From Raphanus sativus (lineage: Eukaryota > Streptophyta > Magnoliopsida > Brassicales > Brassicaceae), in the NCBI RefSeq assembly GCF_000801105.2, contig NW_026615407.1:1-64000 (forward strand): 64,000 bases of DNA, read 5' to 3'. Below, in pieces: positions 47,322-58,910 of this stretch. A model generated the notes under the pieces. The model did not search any database. It saw only the letters and a program-made list of their open reading frames with translations, and had not been told where the DNA came from. The position numbers and the translations under genes were made by a program. How positions within the stretch are numbered: the first letter of the stretch is position 1; each line of letters begins with the position of its first letter.

Positions 47322-47750
47322 GATAGTAGAGGGAAAGGAGAAAAGAAAGCGAAAGAGGGGAATCGAGCTCAGTCGAGTAAGATGCAATCTCTAAAAGAGG
47401 TTGAGGGCTAAGAACGAGTTCGATCAAGAAGCATATAAAAAAAAACAAGAGAAAACGCAGTAAAATAAAGGAGAGAAGAGAAGTTACCTTGGAAACCGTC
47501 GAGAGGCGTGGAGAAAGTGGAGAGATAAGCAGTTAATACACGCAGCTTTATATCCCATCACATCTCGAAAATCGGAAACCACATTTCAAACTTCCTTTAA
47601 TTTGAATCGTCGATCTAATTAAAAATGATTACAGCCGTCCGATTAGGCGAAGAATATATATGGTTGAGATAGCTGATAATCATTATCTCAACAAGAAGAT
47701 CTAGGCTGGGCGGCTAGGTTTTGCTCCCGAGATAACGAGTCGTATCTCGA

Positions 47751-47764
47751 AAGCTGGGGGCAAC
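47751..47764 (+). other. element C polypurine tract
   Basis: AAGCTGGGGGCAAC immediately precedes the 3' LTR start TGTTGGG. Confidence 0.8.
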
Positions 47765-48302
47765 TGTTGGGCCCAAATATGGCCCGATAGCTAACGATGA
47801 ATAACAGAAAAAGATAACGGGCCGCGATAGGCCCATCGCAAATTCAATCTTCAAAAGCAGCTAAGCTAGAGCCGGAGGCTGTGAGCTAAGGATGTTCACT
47901 GGAGAGGTCACGGAAAGGAGGCAGCTCGTGGGCGTGTAAGTAGGCGCAAGACCCGGTCAAAGGGAAGCTGTTGCAAATCCCTCAAATTACGGAGGGGATC
48001 TCGGGAACCAGTTGGTGACGATCAAATGGAGCCTTAGGCTATTTAAAGAGGAAGTCAATCAGGAGAAAGAGATTCATTCAACCCTTATTCGACACAATAC
48101 TCTCATTATCTTTGTAACATTCTCATTATCTTTGTAATCATCAAAGAACATCCTTTGTAACAACTCTTTTACCGAAATCATCAATACAAATCAAAGTTCA
48201 TTCTACAAGTTATTACGGGATTCAGCCCACGTTATCTTTCCCTAATCTTTCCTTAAACCTTAACCTGATCTAAAATCCAGGAGGTGAGTTTAATCCCTCA
48301 CA
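47765..48302 (+). repeat. element C 3' LTR, 538 bp
   Basis: Same length as the 5' LTR, with six substitutions by eye. It is followed by the ATAAC target duplication. Confidence 0.95.
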
Positions 48303-49957
48303 ATAACCTACTATCCAGGAAAGGCCAACTTGGTGGCTGATGCTTTGAGCCGGAGAAGGGCTGAGGTTTCAGCTGAGAAGGAGGCTGATATATTGGAAGG
48401 GATGGTCCGGTCACTTAACCTCAACACTTTGGCTAGTGCTGATGATCCATTGGGGTTGGAGGCAGTGGATCAGGCCGATCTCCTTACCAGAATTTGTGCA
48501 GCTCAGAAGCTGGATGAGAACCTTCAAAAGTTTGTTCTTAATGACAAGACAGAGTACCAAACGACAAGCAATGGTACCATCTTGGTCAATGGAAGAATAA
48601 GTGTTCCTAACAATAGGGAACTCAAGGAAGAGATCATGAGACAAGCTCATAGGTCCAAGTTCTCAGTCCATCCAGGACTGAACAAGATGTATAGATATTT
48701 GAAGAGGTATTACCATTGGGTGCGCATGAAGACTGATGTGGCCTAGTGGGTGGCAAAGTGTCCCATTTGCCAATTGGTCAAGGCGGAGCACCAAGTGCCC
48801 AGTGGACTACTCCAAAGCTTGCCCATTCCAGAATGGAAGTGGGATCACATTACCATGGATTTTGTGATTGGTTTTCCTACGACCAGAAACAAGAAAGATG
48901 TTGTTTGGGTGGTGGTCGATAGGTTAACCAAGTCGGCTCACTTCTTGGCAATCAAGAAGGGGGATGGTGTGGATGAGATTGTGCAGATCTACATCAATGA
49001 AATTTTGAGGTTTCATGGTGTACCTGCAAGCATTGTGTCGGATAGAGATCCGAGGTTCACATCTTACTTTTGGCAAGCTTTCCGAAAGGCCTTAGGCACA
49101 AGAGTGCACATGAGTACAGCCTATCATCCTCAGACTGATGGTCAGTCAGAGAGGACAATCCAGACGTTGGAGGACATGCTAAGGGCCTGTGTTTTGGACT
49201 GGGGAGAGACCTGGGAGAAGCACTTGCCTTTGGTAGAGTTTGCTTACAACAACAGCTTCCATACAAGCATTGGTATGTCACCATATGAGGCTTTGTATGG
49301 GCGGCCATGCAGGACACCCTTGTGCTGGACCCAAGTGGGGGAGCGCAGCATGATTGGTCCTGAGATTGTGGAGGAGACCACAGAGAAGATCAAGTTTGTC
49401 AAGGACAAAATGAAAGAGGCTCAGGATAGACAGAAGAGTTATGCTGATAAGAGAAGGAAACATCTTGAATTTGAGGTTGGTGATCTAGTCTATCTCAAGA
49501 TGATTACTTTCAGAGGTAGGACCAGGGTTTCTGGAAGAAGGAAACTGGATCCTAGGTACTTGGGTCCATTCAGGATCATAGAGAGAGTGGGTGCAGTGGC
49601 CTACAAGTTGGACTTGCCATCTGCAATGGATGCATATCACAATGTGTTCCATGTGTCCCAACTAAGGAAGTGCTTATCCGAGCAGGATGTAGTGTTGTCT
49701 AAGATTCCCAAAGATCTTGGTAAGAACCTAATCTTAGAGACAAGGCCGGTTCGAATCATAGATAAGGCAGAGAAGGCAACAAGGAAGAAGACAGTACCTA
49801 TGATCAAGGTAGTGTGGGAAAGCAATGGCAAGGATATTATCACTTGGGAAACCGAGGCAAGAATGAAGGCTGAGTATCCTGAGTGGTATGATCAGTATTT
49901 TGTGAGAATGCACTTGGTTTGGATTCGAGGACGAATCCCTATTAAGTGGAGGAGAGT
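48303..49957 (+). pseudogene. element B integrase and chromodomain (3' part of pol)
   Basis: Pol resumes with YYPGKANLVADALSRR, the end of RNase H. The HHCC finger has H in AHRSKFSVHPG and CPICQLVKAEHQ. A TAG at 48744-48746 replaces the Trp just before WVAKCPICQ. The core is intact: TMDFVIGFP, SIVSDRDPRF and YHPQTDGQSERTIQTLE provide D, D and E. VGDLVYLKM and GPFRIIERVGAVAYKL form the C-terminal SH3-like part. LETRPVRIIDKAEKATRKK with VVWESNGKDIITWETEARM (49740-49865) is chromodomain-like, as in Tekay/Del chromoviruses. The frame runs into the LTR and stops at 50036. Confidence 0.9.
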
Positions 49958-51136
49958 TGTCATGTCCCCGATCCTAGATAGGATCGGCCGGATGGACCAT
50001 GGTGCGAGAGGTGATGCACCAAATCAGGTCAGATGACCTAAGGCAAAGCGTATCATGGTCCATGAAGTGGGTTAAGGGTATCAGAAGGCTGAAACTTAAC
50101 CAAGGAAGGAAAGGTTCAAGCTCAAGAGAGTTGGACAAGAGTTTAGGCAGCTGGCCGGAGTGGGAAGCAAGCTCAGGCAGCTAGGTCAAGGGTGGAGAAC
50201 CTCACACTAGCTCACAAGAGTTCAGGTCAGCTCCAGTAGCTGGAGTGTTAGCTCACTCAGCTGGAGAAGCTAGTGGTCAGCTCATCTCAGCTAGGAGGAG
50301 TGTTATGGGTTGAGATGGTGTGACCGGACCATGGACGGTTATGGGTCCGGTTAGATGGTGGTGCGGTCCGATGGGACCAGAGGTGTTTGGTGGTGCAGCC
50401 AGGCACTTGGCAATGTGCCAAGTGATGAAGTTCGATGTATGGGAGCAGTTGGGAAGCGGTTGAGAGGCGGTTGGGCCGAAGAGATGCGTTGATTCTCACT
50501 TGTGCCCATTCGGCCATTCACTTGCACCCATTCTCCCAAAAGAGGTTGTTAAAGCCTTCCTCTATAAATAGAGGGCTCTGGACATCGATTTATTCATCAG
50601 ATCAAAGAGGGGAAACTCTGCCAAAATTGCCAGAGAATCCAAGAGAGAAAGAGACCGGCGGTTTGCTTGTTTGGCCGCTTGAGTGTGGTGGTGATTGTTC
50701 TTGACCGGCGACCAAGGAAGTGTTGCAGGAAGGAACCAAGTGAAGATGGATACAAGAGGAACCGAGAAGGCTAGTGGGAAGGAACAGAACCCATCGTCGG
50801 CCACTCCTAAGGATCTGGTCAGGATCGTGGGAAAGCCAAGGAGCTGTGAAGACTCAAGCCAAGGATGGATGTGTGATGTGTGTTTAGATAGTTTGGAACT
50901 TATGATATCCTATTGTGCAAACTGAATGATATTACTACCTTGTATGGATCACATGGTTTATATATATGAAATGAATGTTTATCTTAGCTTCCGCATTGTC
51001 TATTGATTGTATATGAACCTCAGATTGTATAAAAATGACTTAGAAAATAATGGACATAAACCGGCCAATTGCACTTAGATCATTAGGTTAAGGCTGCGGA
51101 CTGGTTGGGTCAAGGGATCCAGGTTCGGGTCTTACA
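49958..51136 (+). repeat. element B 3' LTR, 1179 bp
   Basis: Matches 32228-33403 with scattered substitutions and a few 1-2 base indels. GGTAA follows as the target duplication. Confidence 0.95.
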
Positions 51137-51141
51137 GGTAA

Positions 51142-51584
51142 ATTACCAAAGACCCCATTATTCGCTAGATGACCTTTGCGGCATCGAAACCTGTTGAAAT
51201 TGAAACTAATAAGAGATTCAGAGAAGAGAGATGAGGGGAGAAAGGGATCAGAGAAGACTACATGTGTGTTCAGATACTTGTTTGAGTTGAATCCATGTGT
51301 CCTTTGATCGATACTCCCAAGGTAAAGCCTGCACTTTTATTTTATGTTAAGAAATTAGGTTAGTAGAGGGGAATGTCAGATGAAATTTGCTAAGTTGTTG
51401 GCTAGATGAGTTTGGTTGCTAAGTTAGGATAAGGCATAATGATTAGGATGTTTAAATATGAATTGCAAACCCATAGAGTGATGACGTCAATATTTTGAAT
51501 CTTTGAGTTCCTACTGTTTTCAAACTTTTTCCAAAGACTACTGTTTTTGCTTGAGGACAAGCAAAGGAGTAAGTCTGGGGGAGT
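51142..51584. other. element A 3' non-coding region, right part, with polypurine tract
   Basis: It continues the sequence broken at 32227. It ends in the purine tract AAGTCTGGGGGAG (51571-51583) directly before the 3' LTR of A. No gene is supported. Confidence 0.75.
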
Positions 51585-51829
51585 TGATATACCATGGATT
51601 TTACCCGTTTTTAACCATGGTATACTAGTGTTTTATTATATATTTAATCTATTTTCTAGCCTGTTAAATATGTTTTCAGGTTCAGGAGCGATTCGTGATA
51701 AAGTGATGTTTTTGGAGCATTTTGGAGTACAAGAGATGATACACCCGAGTTGACCATTCAAGACCAAGTCGGAAGTCAACATTGCGATTAGAATCGATCG
51801 ATACTCATCCAGAGTTGTCGATCGATGTA
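51585..51829 (+). repeat. element A 3' LTR, left fragment
   Basis: It aligns with 24569-24812 of the 5' LTR almost base for base, then stops at the border of element D. Confidence 0.88.
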
Positions 51830-52913
51830 GCTGAGTGTGGGAACCGAAATTCGCACCGTCAATATTTCGTATAAATAAGGAAACTAGAGAAAACCCTAAT
51901 TTCCCAGAAGGTCCCGGATTTCTGAGAAACCACGCGTCAAGCAATCAGAACACGACAATACGAGAAAATAAAATAAAAATCGTAAAAAGAGAGCAAGAAG
52001 GATTTTATTCCGAATCTGCGTATGAGCGTAACAACAACAAGGTAACGTGCTTCGGCTACCAGAGCTGTCGGCGAGATCCCTAGTTCTAATAGCCGAAGGT
52101 GGCTAAACCTAATTGAGTCGCAGCTCGAAAAATAAAAACGGAAAGTTGCCTAAAATGCTCTAAGTGCTAAGTTGCTCTGAAAAAAGTGATCCCTTTATGC
52201 CTCTCGCCTTGAACTCCTTATATACTCCCTCCAAGGTCGATTTACGCTTCCGCCTTTTGCCCTTAAACCGTCATAGTCGAAAAATGGGAATATTCCATTT
52301 TTCCGATCTTCATGATTATCTGCGGAAAGTTTCCATTTTTTCCGCGGAAACTGATGCTTATCCTCCAAGCATAAACCGTCATAAGGTTTATGGGTTTTTA
52401 AGAAATCGTAAGTGGACCTCAAATCAAGTTTAGGACCCTTTTGGGCCGTATTTTTGATTTGAGACCTTTTTACGATTTCTCCGATAAGGTTAAGTTTCCG
52501 CAGTTTTATCGTAAACCAAACGGACGATTCCATTTGATCGAGAGATCAAGAAACGGATATTCATGAGTTGCGGAGAACGGCTATACGGATAGTCGAGAAT
52601 GCATAGCTTTACGTCGTATCGTCGTTTCGGAAGACTTGGACGTTTCGGAGAATGATCGATGTACGAACGCTCGATCGCTATAGCGACCGAGCTACGAGTA
52701 CAGCTCGGTCGCTATAGCGACCGAGCGTGGTTTCGTGATCTGTTCGCTATAGCGACCGAGCTCTCGTTCGTGACCCGATTGCCATCGCGATCGGGTTTAT
52801 GCCGTGGTCTGAGGTCCGTTATCCAAGTGTTTGAACCTATCGCAAAGCTACGATTCTCTTAGGATGCTTGTTTGCGGAGGTTTGGCCCTTTGATAACAAT
52901 GTTCCGTTTGATT

Positions 52914-53075
52914 TAAGAAATCGTTACTTTCTTAAATCGTTGATTTCTCAAGTCATTGACTTCTCAAGTCATTGATTAAGAAATCATTGATTTCTTAAGT
53001 CGTTGATTAAGAAATCGTTGTTTTAAGAAATCGTTGATTTCTTAAATCGTTGATTAAGAAATCGTTGTCTTAAAA
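52914..53075. repeat. imperfect repeats of an AAGAAATCGTTGATTTCTT type unit
   Basis: Direct and inverted copies of AAGAAATCGTTGATT and its complement alternate through about 160 bp, so the region can fold on itself many ways. Confidence 0.8.
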
Positions 53076-53236
53076 CAATATTTTAAGGAATCTGCCTTGG
53101 AACTTCAAAGAGGCTGTTCTCTCAAACCGTGAGGACCCAGAAAACGATCAAGGATATCAAATCGAAGCCCTCGCCGAGACGGATCTGGTGAGCTCGGTCG
53201 CTATAGCTCGGTCGCTATAGCGACCGAGCTTTTCCT

Positions 53237-53468
53237 GTAGCTCACTCCCTATAGCGATCCAGCTTTTCCGTAGCTCACTCCCTATAGCTACCCAGCTTTT
53301 TCGTAGCTCACTCCCTATAGCGACCCAGCTTTTCCGTAGCTCACTCCCTATAGCGACCGAGCTTTTTCTGTAGCTCACTCCCTATAGCGACCCAGATTTT
53401 CCGTAGCTCACTCCCTATAGCGACCCAGCTTTTCTGTAGCTCACTCCCTATAGCGAGTGAGCTTGTAG
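53237..53468. repeat. 33-bp tandem array with CTATAG dyad, seven copies
   Basis: Copies of GTAGCTCACTCCCTATAGCG start at 53237, 53270, 53303, 53336, 53370, 53403 and 53436, a period of 33 (once 34). Each has a central CTATAG palindrome. In the orientation of the element the array lies about 0.47-0.7 kb from the LTR start, in the U3 portion. Confidence 0.9.
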
Positions 53469-53610
53469 CTAGTGAGATTGTAGCGAGTGAGCTTGTATCG
53501 AGTGAGCTTGTAGCGAGTGAGCTTGTAGCGAGTGAGCTTGTAGCGAGTGAGCTTGTATTGAGCGAGCTTTCGGTATTGAGCAAGCTTCGTATTGAGCGAG
53601 CTTGTTCCGC
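53455..53610. repeat. 15-bp tandem array (GTAGCGAGTGAGCTT)
   Basis: About nine copies of a 15-bp unit follow the 33-bp array and decay to the right. On the minus strand the period of five codons gives a SLATS repeat, which is a by-product of the repeat. Confidence 0.85.
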
Positions 53611-56600
53611 GGATTGAAGTCTTTGTTTCGAGAACCCGTTGTCTGAGTATTCAAGCATCAGTTTTACGACAAGAACACGATCTTGTCGATTAGTTCTTCG
53701 TAGAAATTTGAATGCTTGGATACCTTTCGCAAAGACACCCTCGACAATTTTTACGAATGATTTGATATTAACTTCGTCGTCAATACGAACCATTGGAGCT
53801 TGTTTCGACGCTGCGGACAAATCTATTCAAGAATTTTAGCGTAAAAATTAGTTTAAGTAATTTTTACGGGAATTATCTTTTTCGAGAAATATTTTCGAAC
53901 GTTAATTTCGTTGTGATCGTTTTTGACCCCAACAGTTAGCCCCCCAGCCCGTTAGAACCGTGGATTGTAGATGTGAGGTTCTAGCGTGCGATAAGACAAG
54001 TTAGTCAAGTTAGGCGGAATTAACGGTTGAAAATGTCCGTTGAAAGTTGTACGTTCATTCTAAGAAGAATTGAATCTTATAAGATTGAGGCTGCGCTTGA
54101 TGAAAGCTGCCTACGTACCCTTTGTCAAAAGGGATCAAGCCATTCGTAGTTCGTCTTGGAGTTAAGATTCTTATGACCTATTTTCCAGTGAGACTTTATC
54201 GTCTAGTTATTTCGAGCTTGTTGCTGTTGATGGTATTTCGTATTGGACCTTTGTCGGCCGCAAGAGTAGCCTCGGAGGCTGTTTATTTTGGCCAAGTTTG
54301 GCCTGTAAAATATATTTTGCTAAAATCTATAAAATCGTGGTTTTTATAAATCGAGAGAACTTCCGTTTATCGAAGTTAGAGGGACAGGGTGTGAGTTGTC
54401 GTCTCATTCCTGCCTCTCCGATGATCATCGTATCGATCGATTGTACAAAGCAAGATTTTTCGCGGTTTACTGATTTACGCAAAGGTTCGTGAAACGGATA
54501 GACTTAAGTGAAGAGACAAGTTTTGGGATCTCGTATCGGGTGTTGATACTATCTGTGAGATGTAAAGTACCAGAAAGGCTGGGTTTAGGGCAAGACCTAG
54601 GTTTACTTTCGGACTGAGGCTTTGCGATGACAAATCGGCTTTCGTTTTGCCTGTTTGCGATTTTAACCTGACTCGTACCGTTTAAAATCCGCGAAGTGTT
54701 ATCGGCTTATTGTGATTTGTCTGGGTACGAGTCGGAGCTACTTCCTTTACGAAGCACTCAAACGAAATTTCGGTTTTCTTGTATAGCGCGCTATGATATC
54801 CTGGTCGGATGTAAGAGAGCCTTTCCTTAGGTTGCTTGTCTGTTTAGGACGTTAGAGTTCGTTTGTTGTGATCAGCAACAACGATATGATGCCGTTTAGA
54901 AGGTGTATGAAATTTTGGTCGAAAAATGTTTATTCGAGCATGAAGCGACGTCTCGCAATGCTGCGACTTTATTTTTCTTATGCCATAAGAAGATTTATAG
55001 GCTTTCACTTATGATTTGATTTATACTTTCGTCAAGTGCAAATGGTAGAATCCGAGTAGTCACTTCGGATTTTGATTTTGTCGCTTGGTCCGTATGCTAC
55101 TTTTTAGCGAGCGTTTTTAGGTGTAAGCGATGAGAGACATGTGTCCGGATGTGATAATTGTTTTGTGGATACTGGATCCGTTGTCGTAGTCGTTTAGTAG
55201 TTGGCGAATTGTTTTGAGGATTTTGGACCGAAGGGTCGTGTAAATTTACAAGGGAGAAGCGTCTAACTTCACTGTGTTTCGTGAAGTGTTGGCCTTCCGG
55301 AACTTGTTTTGAATTTTTAAGAATGACTCGTATAGCTCTTGGAGCTTTGTTACGAGTGTTTCTTTTTATGCCGCGTTTTATGGACCGTATAGAACTTAAT
55401 CGATTTATGATAAGTTTAAATCTTCCATTAACCATATGGTTGTTAGGACTGAGTTTCGTTACGAAGAATTCATCGTATGATTTCCGATTCTGGGTTATAC
55501 GACAAACTGCTTGCATAATAGTCACTTGGCGTTTTACGACAAATCGTGGATTGTTGTTTAGCCGTTAGCCGTTAAGCGGTTGGAGCGGTGGTCGCTCAGT
55601 AGTTTTGGATTGGTATGGAGGCTAGGTGCAGCCGTATAGCCAGGGAAGTTGTTGTTAAAGGATCGTCGTAGAATATGTGCGGACTTGGTTGCAGGGTCAT
55701 TTCCTGCTTCGCGTAGCCGAGGGTAGTAAAAGCAGGAATCAGCAACCTTATGGAGCAAAAATTAGCTACGACTGATATCCGTTGTTTTATTTTACAAAAG
55801 AAAACGGGTTAACCGTTCTTTCGAAGGTTTTTTTTTCTTTAGGAAGTAGGACGAGTGTGCCTTAGAATGTGTGGCGATCATTTCTCGGTTTTTGAGAGAC
55901 TAGGTCGGTTTGCATGTTCTGCCTGGAAAGTCAAGGAACAATGGAACAAGACTGGAAAATTTGCCTAAGACTTAGCTTGCTAGACTATCCACCTAGGTTC
56001 TAAGTTCCCTAAATTCTACGGCAGTTTTCAAGATGTTTTCGTTCCTTTTCTACCAAAAATTAAAACCTTGACGGAATTTTTAGTCAGACGTACCTTAGTC
56101 CCATTGATGATTCGAGATTGCCACTTCTTCCTTCTTCTTCTCTTCTTTTCTTCTGACTTTATCGAAAGTTTTTTATGTGTTTAGGAATGGCCACTTTCGA
56201 TTCAACGTCGAAGGACTTCGAAAAGTCAGTTACCGAATTTCATCTGAATTGGTTTCCGATGAAATCCTGACAAGAATATCGGAATGAGGAAGGGATATGA
56301 ATGTCCAAGTTCGTCCTCGTTTCTTCGTATCTCTGGTTTTACCAAACTGACCAGGTGCGCTTTGTATATTGTTGAAAAGTCTATCAAACGTTATGAATAG
56401 ATGTTTTCGACTTAACGTGGCAGAATCTGGTAAAATCACATTGTGTTTTATGCTTCGAAGGAATTTTACGAAATCGTTGAACCAAAGGGAGGAGAAGCAG
56501 ACAAAGAGGGGCGTTTGGAAAGACGGGTCAATGGACAAGACGTCACTCGAGTGAGGCTCTCAGTTCGTCAGGCTGCGAGCGAACTGGTTATGTTCCAGAT

Positions 56601-57229
56601 ACGATATTGTTTGGCTTTATGAATTATGTTTCGTAAAATATGGCCGAGCTTGATCTTACGAAAGCTGTTTCCTAAAGCGCTGTCGAGCTTTTGATCCGAA
56701 GGAGTTTTGAGTAGTTTTTCGAAAGTAAGATTAGTAGACAAAAGTCGAGAGTCCGCAACGAGCGAAATCTTAGGTGTCAGGAAACGTCTTAGCAGTGAGG
56801 GATATGATCTCTCGTTTTGGCTTTGTTTAGTCTTCGTTAACCGTTTTAAGTTTCGAGTGATTTTATAGAAATCACTCCATTTTTTCGAAACTGGTTGAGA
56901 AGGATGGCGAACTGGTCGGGACAGAGTCGAGACAAACCACATTCACAACGAAGTTGCTCGGAAGAGTTGTTTGGAAGAAGTACGGTAATGGTATCGGTCT
57001 TCCGAATGAATCCAATTCCTCGTATAGTTGAGATGATTGGTGTTTTAGAGTAACCGTAATCGTTTTATACGATGAATTGCAATCCATTTGTTAGCCGGAC
57101 CTTCCGAGTTTTTCCGTAACTTTCCCGATCGTTCTGATCGAAGGTTTTTAGATTCACGATTTTAAGAATTCGCACTACGTGGCTTCGAGCGAGGATGCAA
57201 AGTACGTTATTGGACTAGTGTCGGGATGG

Positions 57230-57960
57230 TTTCACGAGGAATCGGCCGCACTCGCTGATCGACCCGCAGCCCGGCGCCCAGGACCGTGACGTCGGTCTGG
57301 CCGCCCGATGTCAGCGAGTGACAGCAAGCTGAGACGAGTCCCACTTGTTTTCGTCGTAAAATCTCAACGGAAACTCCGATTGAGACGAAACGAACGGCGT
57401 TTCGAAGAGGAATCAAAAGAGAACACAAAAGAAGACTCCTTTGAGGCCTGACAGGTCGCTATAGCGAGTGAGGAGGTGTCTCGGTCGCTATAGCGAGTGG
57501 GAGCCAAGACGTGTCCAACTTGTTTTCGTCGTAAAATCTCAACGGAAACTCTGATTGAGACGAAACGAACGGCGTTTCGAAGAGGAATCAAAGGAGAACA
57601 CAAAGGAATACTTCTTTGAGGCCTGACAGGTCGCTATAGAGAGTGAGGATATATCTCGGTTGCTATAGCGAGTGGAAGGGAGTCAAGACGAGTCCAACTT
57701 TTTTTCGTCGTAAAATCTCAACGGAAACTCCGATTGAGACGAAACGAACGGCGTTTCGAAGAGGAATCAAAGGAGAACACAAAGGAAGACTCCTTTGAGG
57801 CCTGAAATGTCGCTATAGCGAGTGTGGATGTCATCTCGGTCGCTATAGCGAGTGGAAGGGAGCCAAGACGAGTCCAACTTGTTTTCGTCGTAAAGTCTCA
57901 ACGGAAACTCCGATTGAGACGAAACGAACGGTGTTTCGAAGAGGAATCACGAGCTCGATT
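57230..57960. repeat. four tandem copies of a 172-180-bp unit in element D
   Basis: Each unit contains TCAACGGAAACT, GAGACGAAACGAACGG and GTTTCGAAGAGGAATCA, and units two to four carry a CGCTATAGCGAGTG pair. Anchors at about 57361, 57533, 57713 and 57893 give the period. The first unit differs, having GC-rich DNA (57240-57320) where the CTATAG pair is expected. Confidence 0.85.
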
Positions 57961-58134
57961 TAGTGCTCTTCCTGTGACGGAAGGTCGCGGCTAAGTTTTT
58001 GATTTTGTTGAACACTACGGCGTTTGCGTAAGCGTTGGTCGTAGGAGCAGTCAGTGCTGCGAGTTTGTCTTTTATATATGCGTACGTCTTTTTGATCAAG
58101 CGTTTTTTGGCTATGAGTGAGAATAATCCGTGAC

Positions 58135-58154
58135 CCCCTCCTTCTAGCGCCAAA
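58135..58154 (-). other. element D primer-binding-site-like sequence
   Basis: On the minus strand TTTGGCGCTAGAAGGAGGGG lies one base past the end of the right LTR. Sequences of this form follow the 5' LTR of other plant gypsy elements. The tRNA was not assigned. Confidence 0.6.
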
Positions 58155-58155
58155 C

Positions 58156-58880
58156 TGTGGCAACCGAAATTCGCACCGTCAATATTTCGTATAAATATGG
58201 AAACTAGAGAAAACCCTAATTTCCCAGAAGGTCCCGGATTTCTGAGAAACCACGCGTCAAGCAATCAGAAACGACAATAACGAGAAAATAAAATAAAAAT
58301 CGTAAAAAGAGAGCAAGAAGGGTTTTATTCCGAATCTGCGTATGAGCGTAACAACAACAAGGTAACGTGCTTCGGCTACGAGAGCTGTCGGCGAGATCCC
58401 TAGTTCTAATACCCGAAGGTGGCTAAACCTAATTGAGTCGCAGCTCGAAAAATAAAAACGAAAAGTTTCCTAAAATGCTCTAAGTGCTAAGTTTCTCTGA
58501 AAAAAGTGATCAATCTATGTCTCTCGCCTTGAACTCCTTATATACTCCCTCCAAGGTCGATTTACGCTTCCCCCTTTTGCCCTTAAACCGTCATAGTCAA
58601 AAAAATGGGAATATTCCATTTTTTCCGATCTTCATGATTATCTGCGGAAAGTTTCCATTTTTTCCGCGGAAACTGATGCTTATCCTCCAAGCATAAACCG
58701 TCATAAGGTTTATGGGTTTTTAAGAAATCGTAAGTGGACCTCGAATTAAGTTTAGGACCCCTTTGGGCCGTATTTTTTATTTGAGACATTTTTACGATTT
58801 CTCCGATAAGGTTAAGTTTCCGCGGTTTTATCGTAAACCAAACGGACGATTCCATTTGATCGAGAGATCAAGAAACGGAT
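58156..58880 (-). repeat. element D right (5') LTR, truncated
   Basis: It begins TGTGGCAACCG and aligns with 51836-52560, with a few substitutions and indels. Homology is lost after ACGGATA, so about 1.37 kb of the LTR is missing. Confidence 0.8.
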
Positions 58881-58910
58881 AGTCGTGTTCGACGGCTTTT
58901 ATTTTATTTT

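Larger units (their letters stand above)
37000..48302 (+). mobile_element. element C: Ty3/gypsy Tat-lineage retrotransposon nested in element B
   Basis: Two LTRs of exactly 538 bp (37000-37537 and 47765-48302), TGTTGGGCCC to CCCTCACA, differ at six positions by eye. ATAAC is duplicated at 36995-36999 and 48303-48307. Removing the element rejoins B pol as DLEIT then YYPGKANLVADALSRR. The interior carries gag-protease, RT, RNase H, a second archaeal-type RNase H, integrase, a tandem-repeat zone and a spliced antisense ORF, all features of the Tat/Retand group. Stops in pol make the copy defective although it is young. Confidence 0.95.
32228..51136 (+). mobile_element. element B: Ty3/gypsy chromovirus-like retrotransposon (Tekay type)
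   Basis: LTRs of about 1.18 kb (32228-33403 and 49958-51136), both TGTCATGTCC to TCTTACA, enclose gag, protease, RT, RNase H, integrase and a C-terminal chromodomain-like tail. GGTAA is duplicated on both sides (32223-32227 and 51137-51141). The primer site is of the tRNA-Met type. Pol is split at 36999/48303 by element C. The LTRs differ by about 2 percent by eye, including small indels. One in-frame stop in gag, a lost protease Asp, two frameshifts and two further stops in pol make this copy inactive. Confidence 0.93.
51836..53934 (-). repeat. element D left (3') LTR, about 2.1 kb
   Basis: Terminal TG and CA are present. It contains palindromic GGTCGCTATAGCGACC sites (52670-52765), a zone of AAGAAATCGTTGATT repeats (52914-53075), a 33-bp tandem array and a 15-bp tandem array, each listed separately. 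The LTR of element E is homologous at both ends. Confidence 0.75.
53935..58155 (-). other. element D interior, no recognised coding
   Basis: No gag, protease, RT or integrase motif was found in any frame. The longest frames are about 100-140 codons (for example 55097-55525 minus) with no family resemblance. The first 400 bp (53935-54320) are shared with the interior of element E, so they are a conserved non-coding part of the family. Four long tandem repeats lie at 57230-57960. Confidence 0.65.
51836..58880 (-). mobile_element. element D: non-coding LTR retrotransposon (LARD-like), minus orientation
   Basis: The left LTR (51836-53934, about 2.1 kb) runs TGTGGGAACC to GACCCCAACA. The first 725 bp of it recur at 58156-58880. 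In minus orientation a purine tract (GGGCTGGGGGGCTAAC, complement of 53935-53950) precedes the left LTR. A primer-site-like sequence, TTTGGCGCTAGAAGGAGGGG, follows the right LTR. The interior of about 4.2 kb has only short frames without any gag or pol motif, which suggests a non-autonomous large retrotransposon derivative. The right LTR lacks its outer 1.37 kb together with part of the 3' LTR of element A. Confidence 0.75.

Noticed and set aside
53237..53610. CRISPR-like regular repeats
   Set aside because: The repeats are contiguous tandem units without unique spacers, in an LTR of a plant nuclear genome.
53341..53820. Minus-strand 159-codon frame with SLATS repeats
   Set aside because: The repeat comes from the 15-bp tandem array, and the rest resembles no protein.
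55097..56942. Several 100-140-codon minus-strand frames in element D
   Set aside because: No motif, poor codon pattern and no recognised relative; they are likely chance frames in non-coding DNA.
57207..57603. Frames containing LIPLRNAVRFVSI twice
   Set aside because: The similarity follows from the 172-180-bp tandem repeat.
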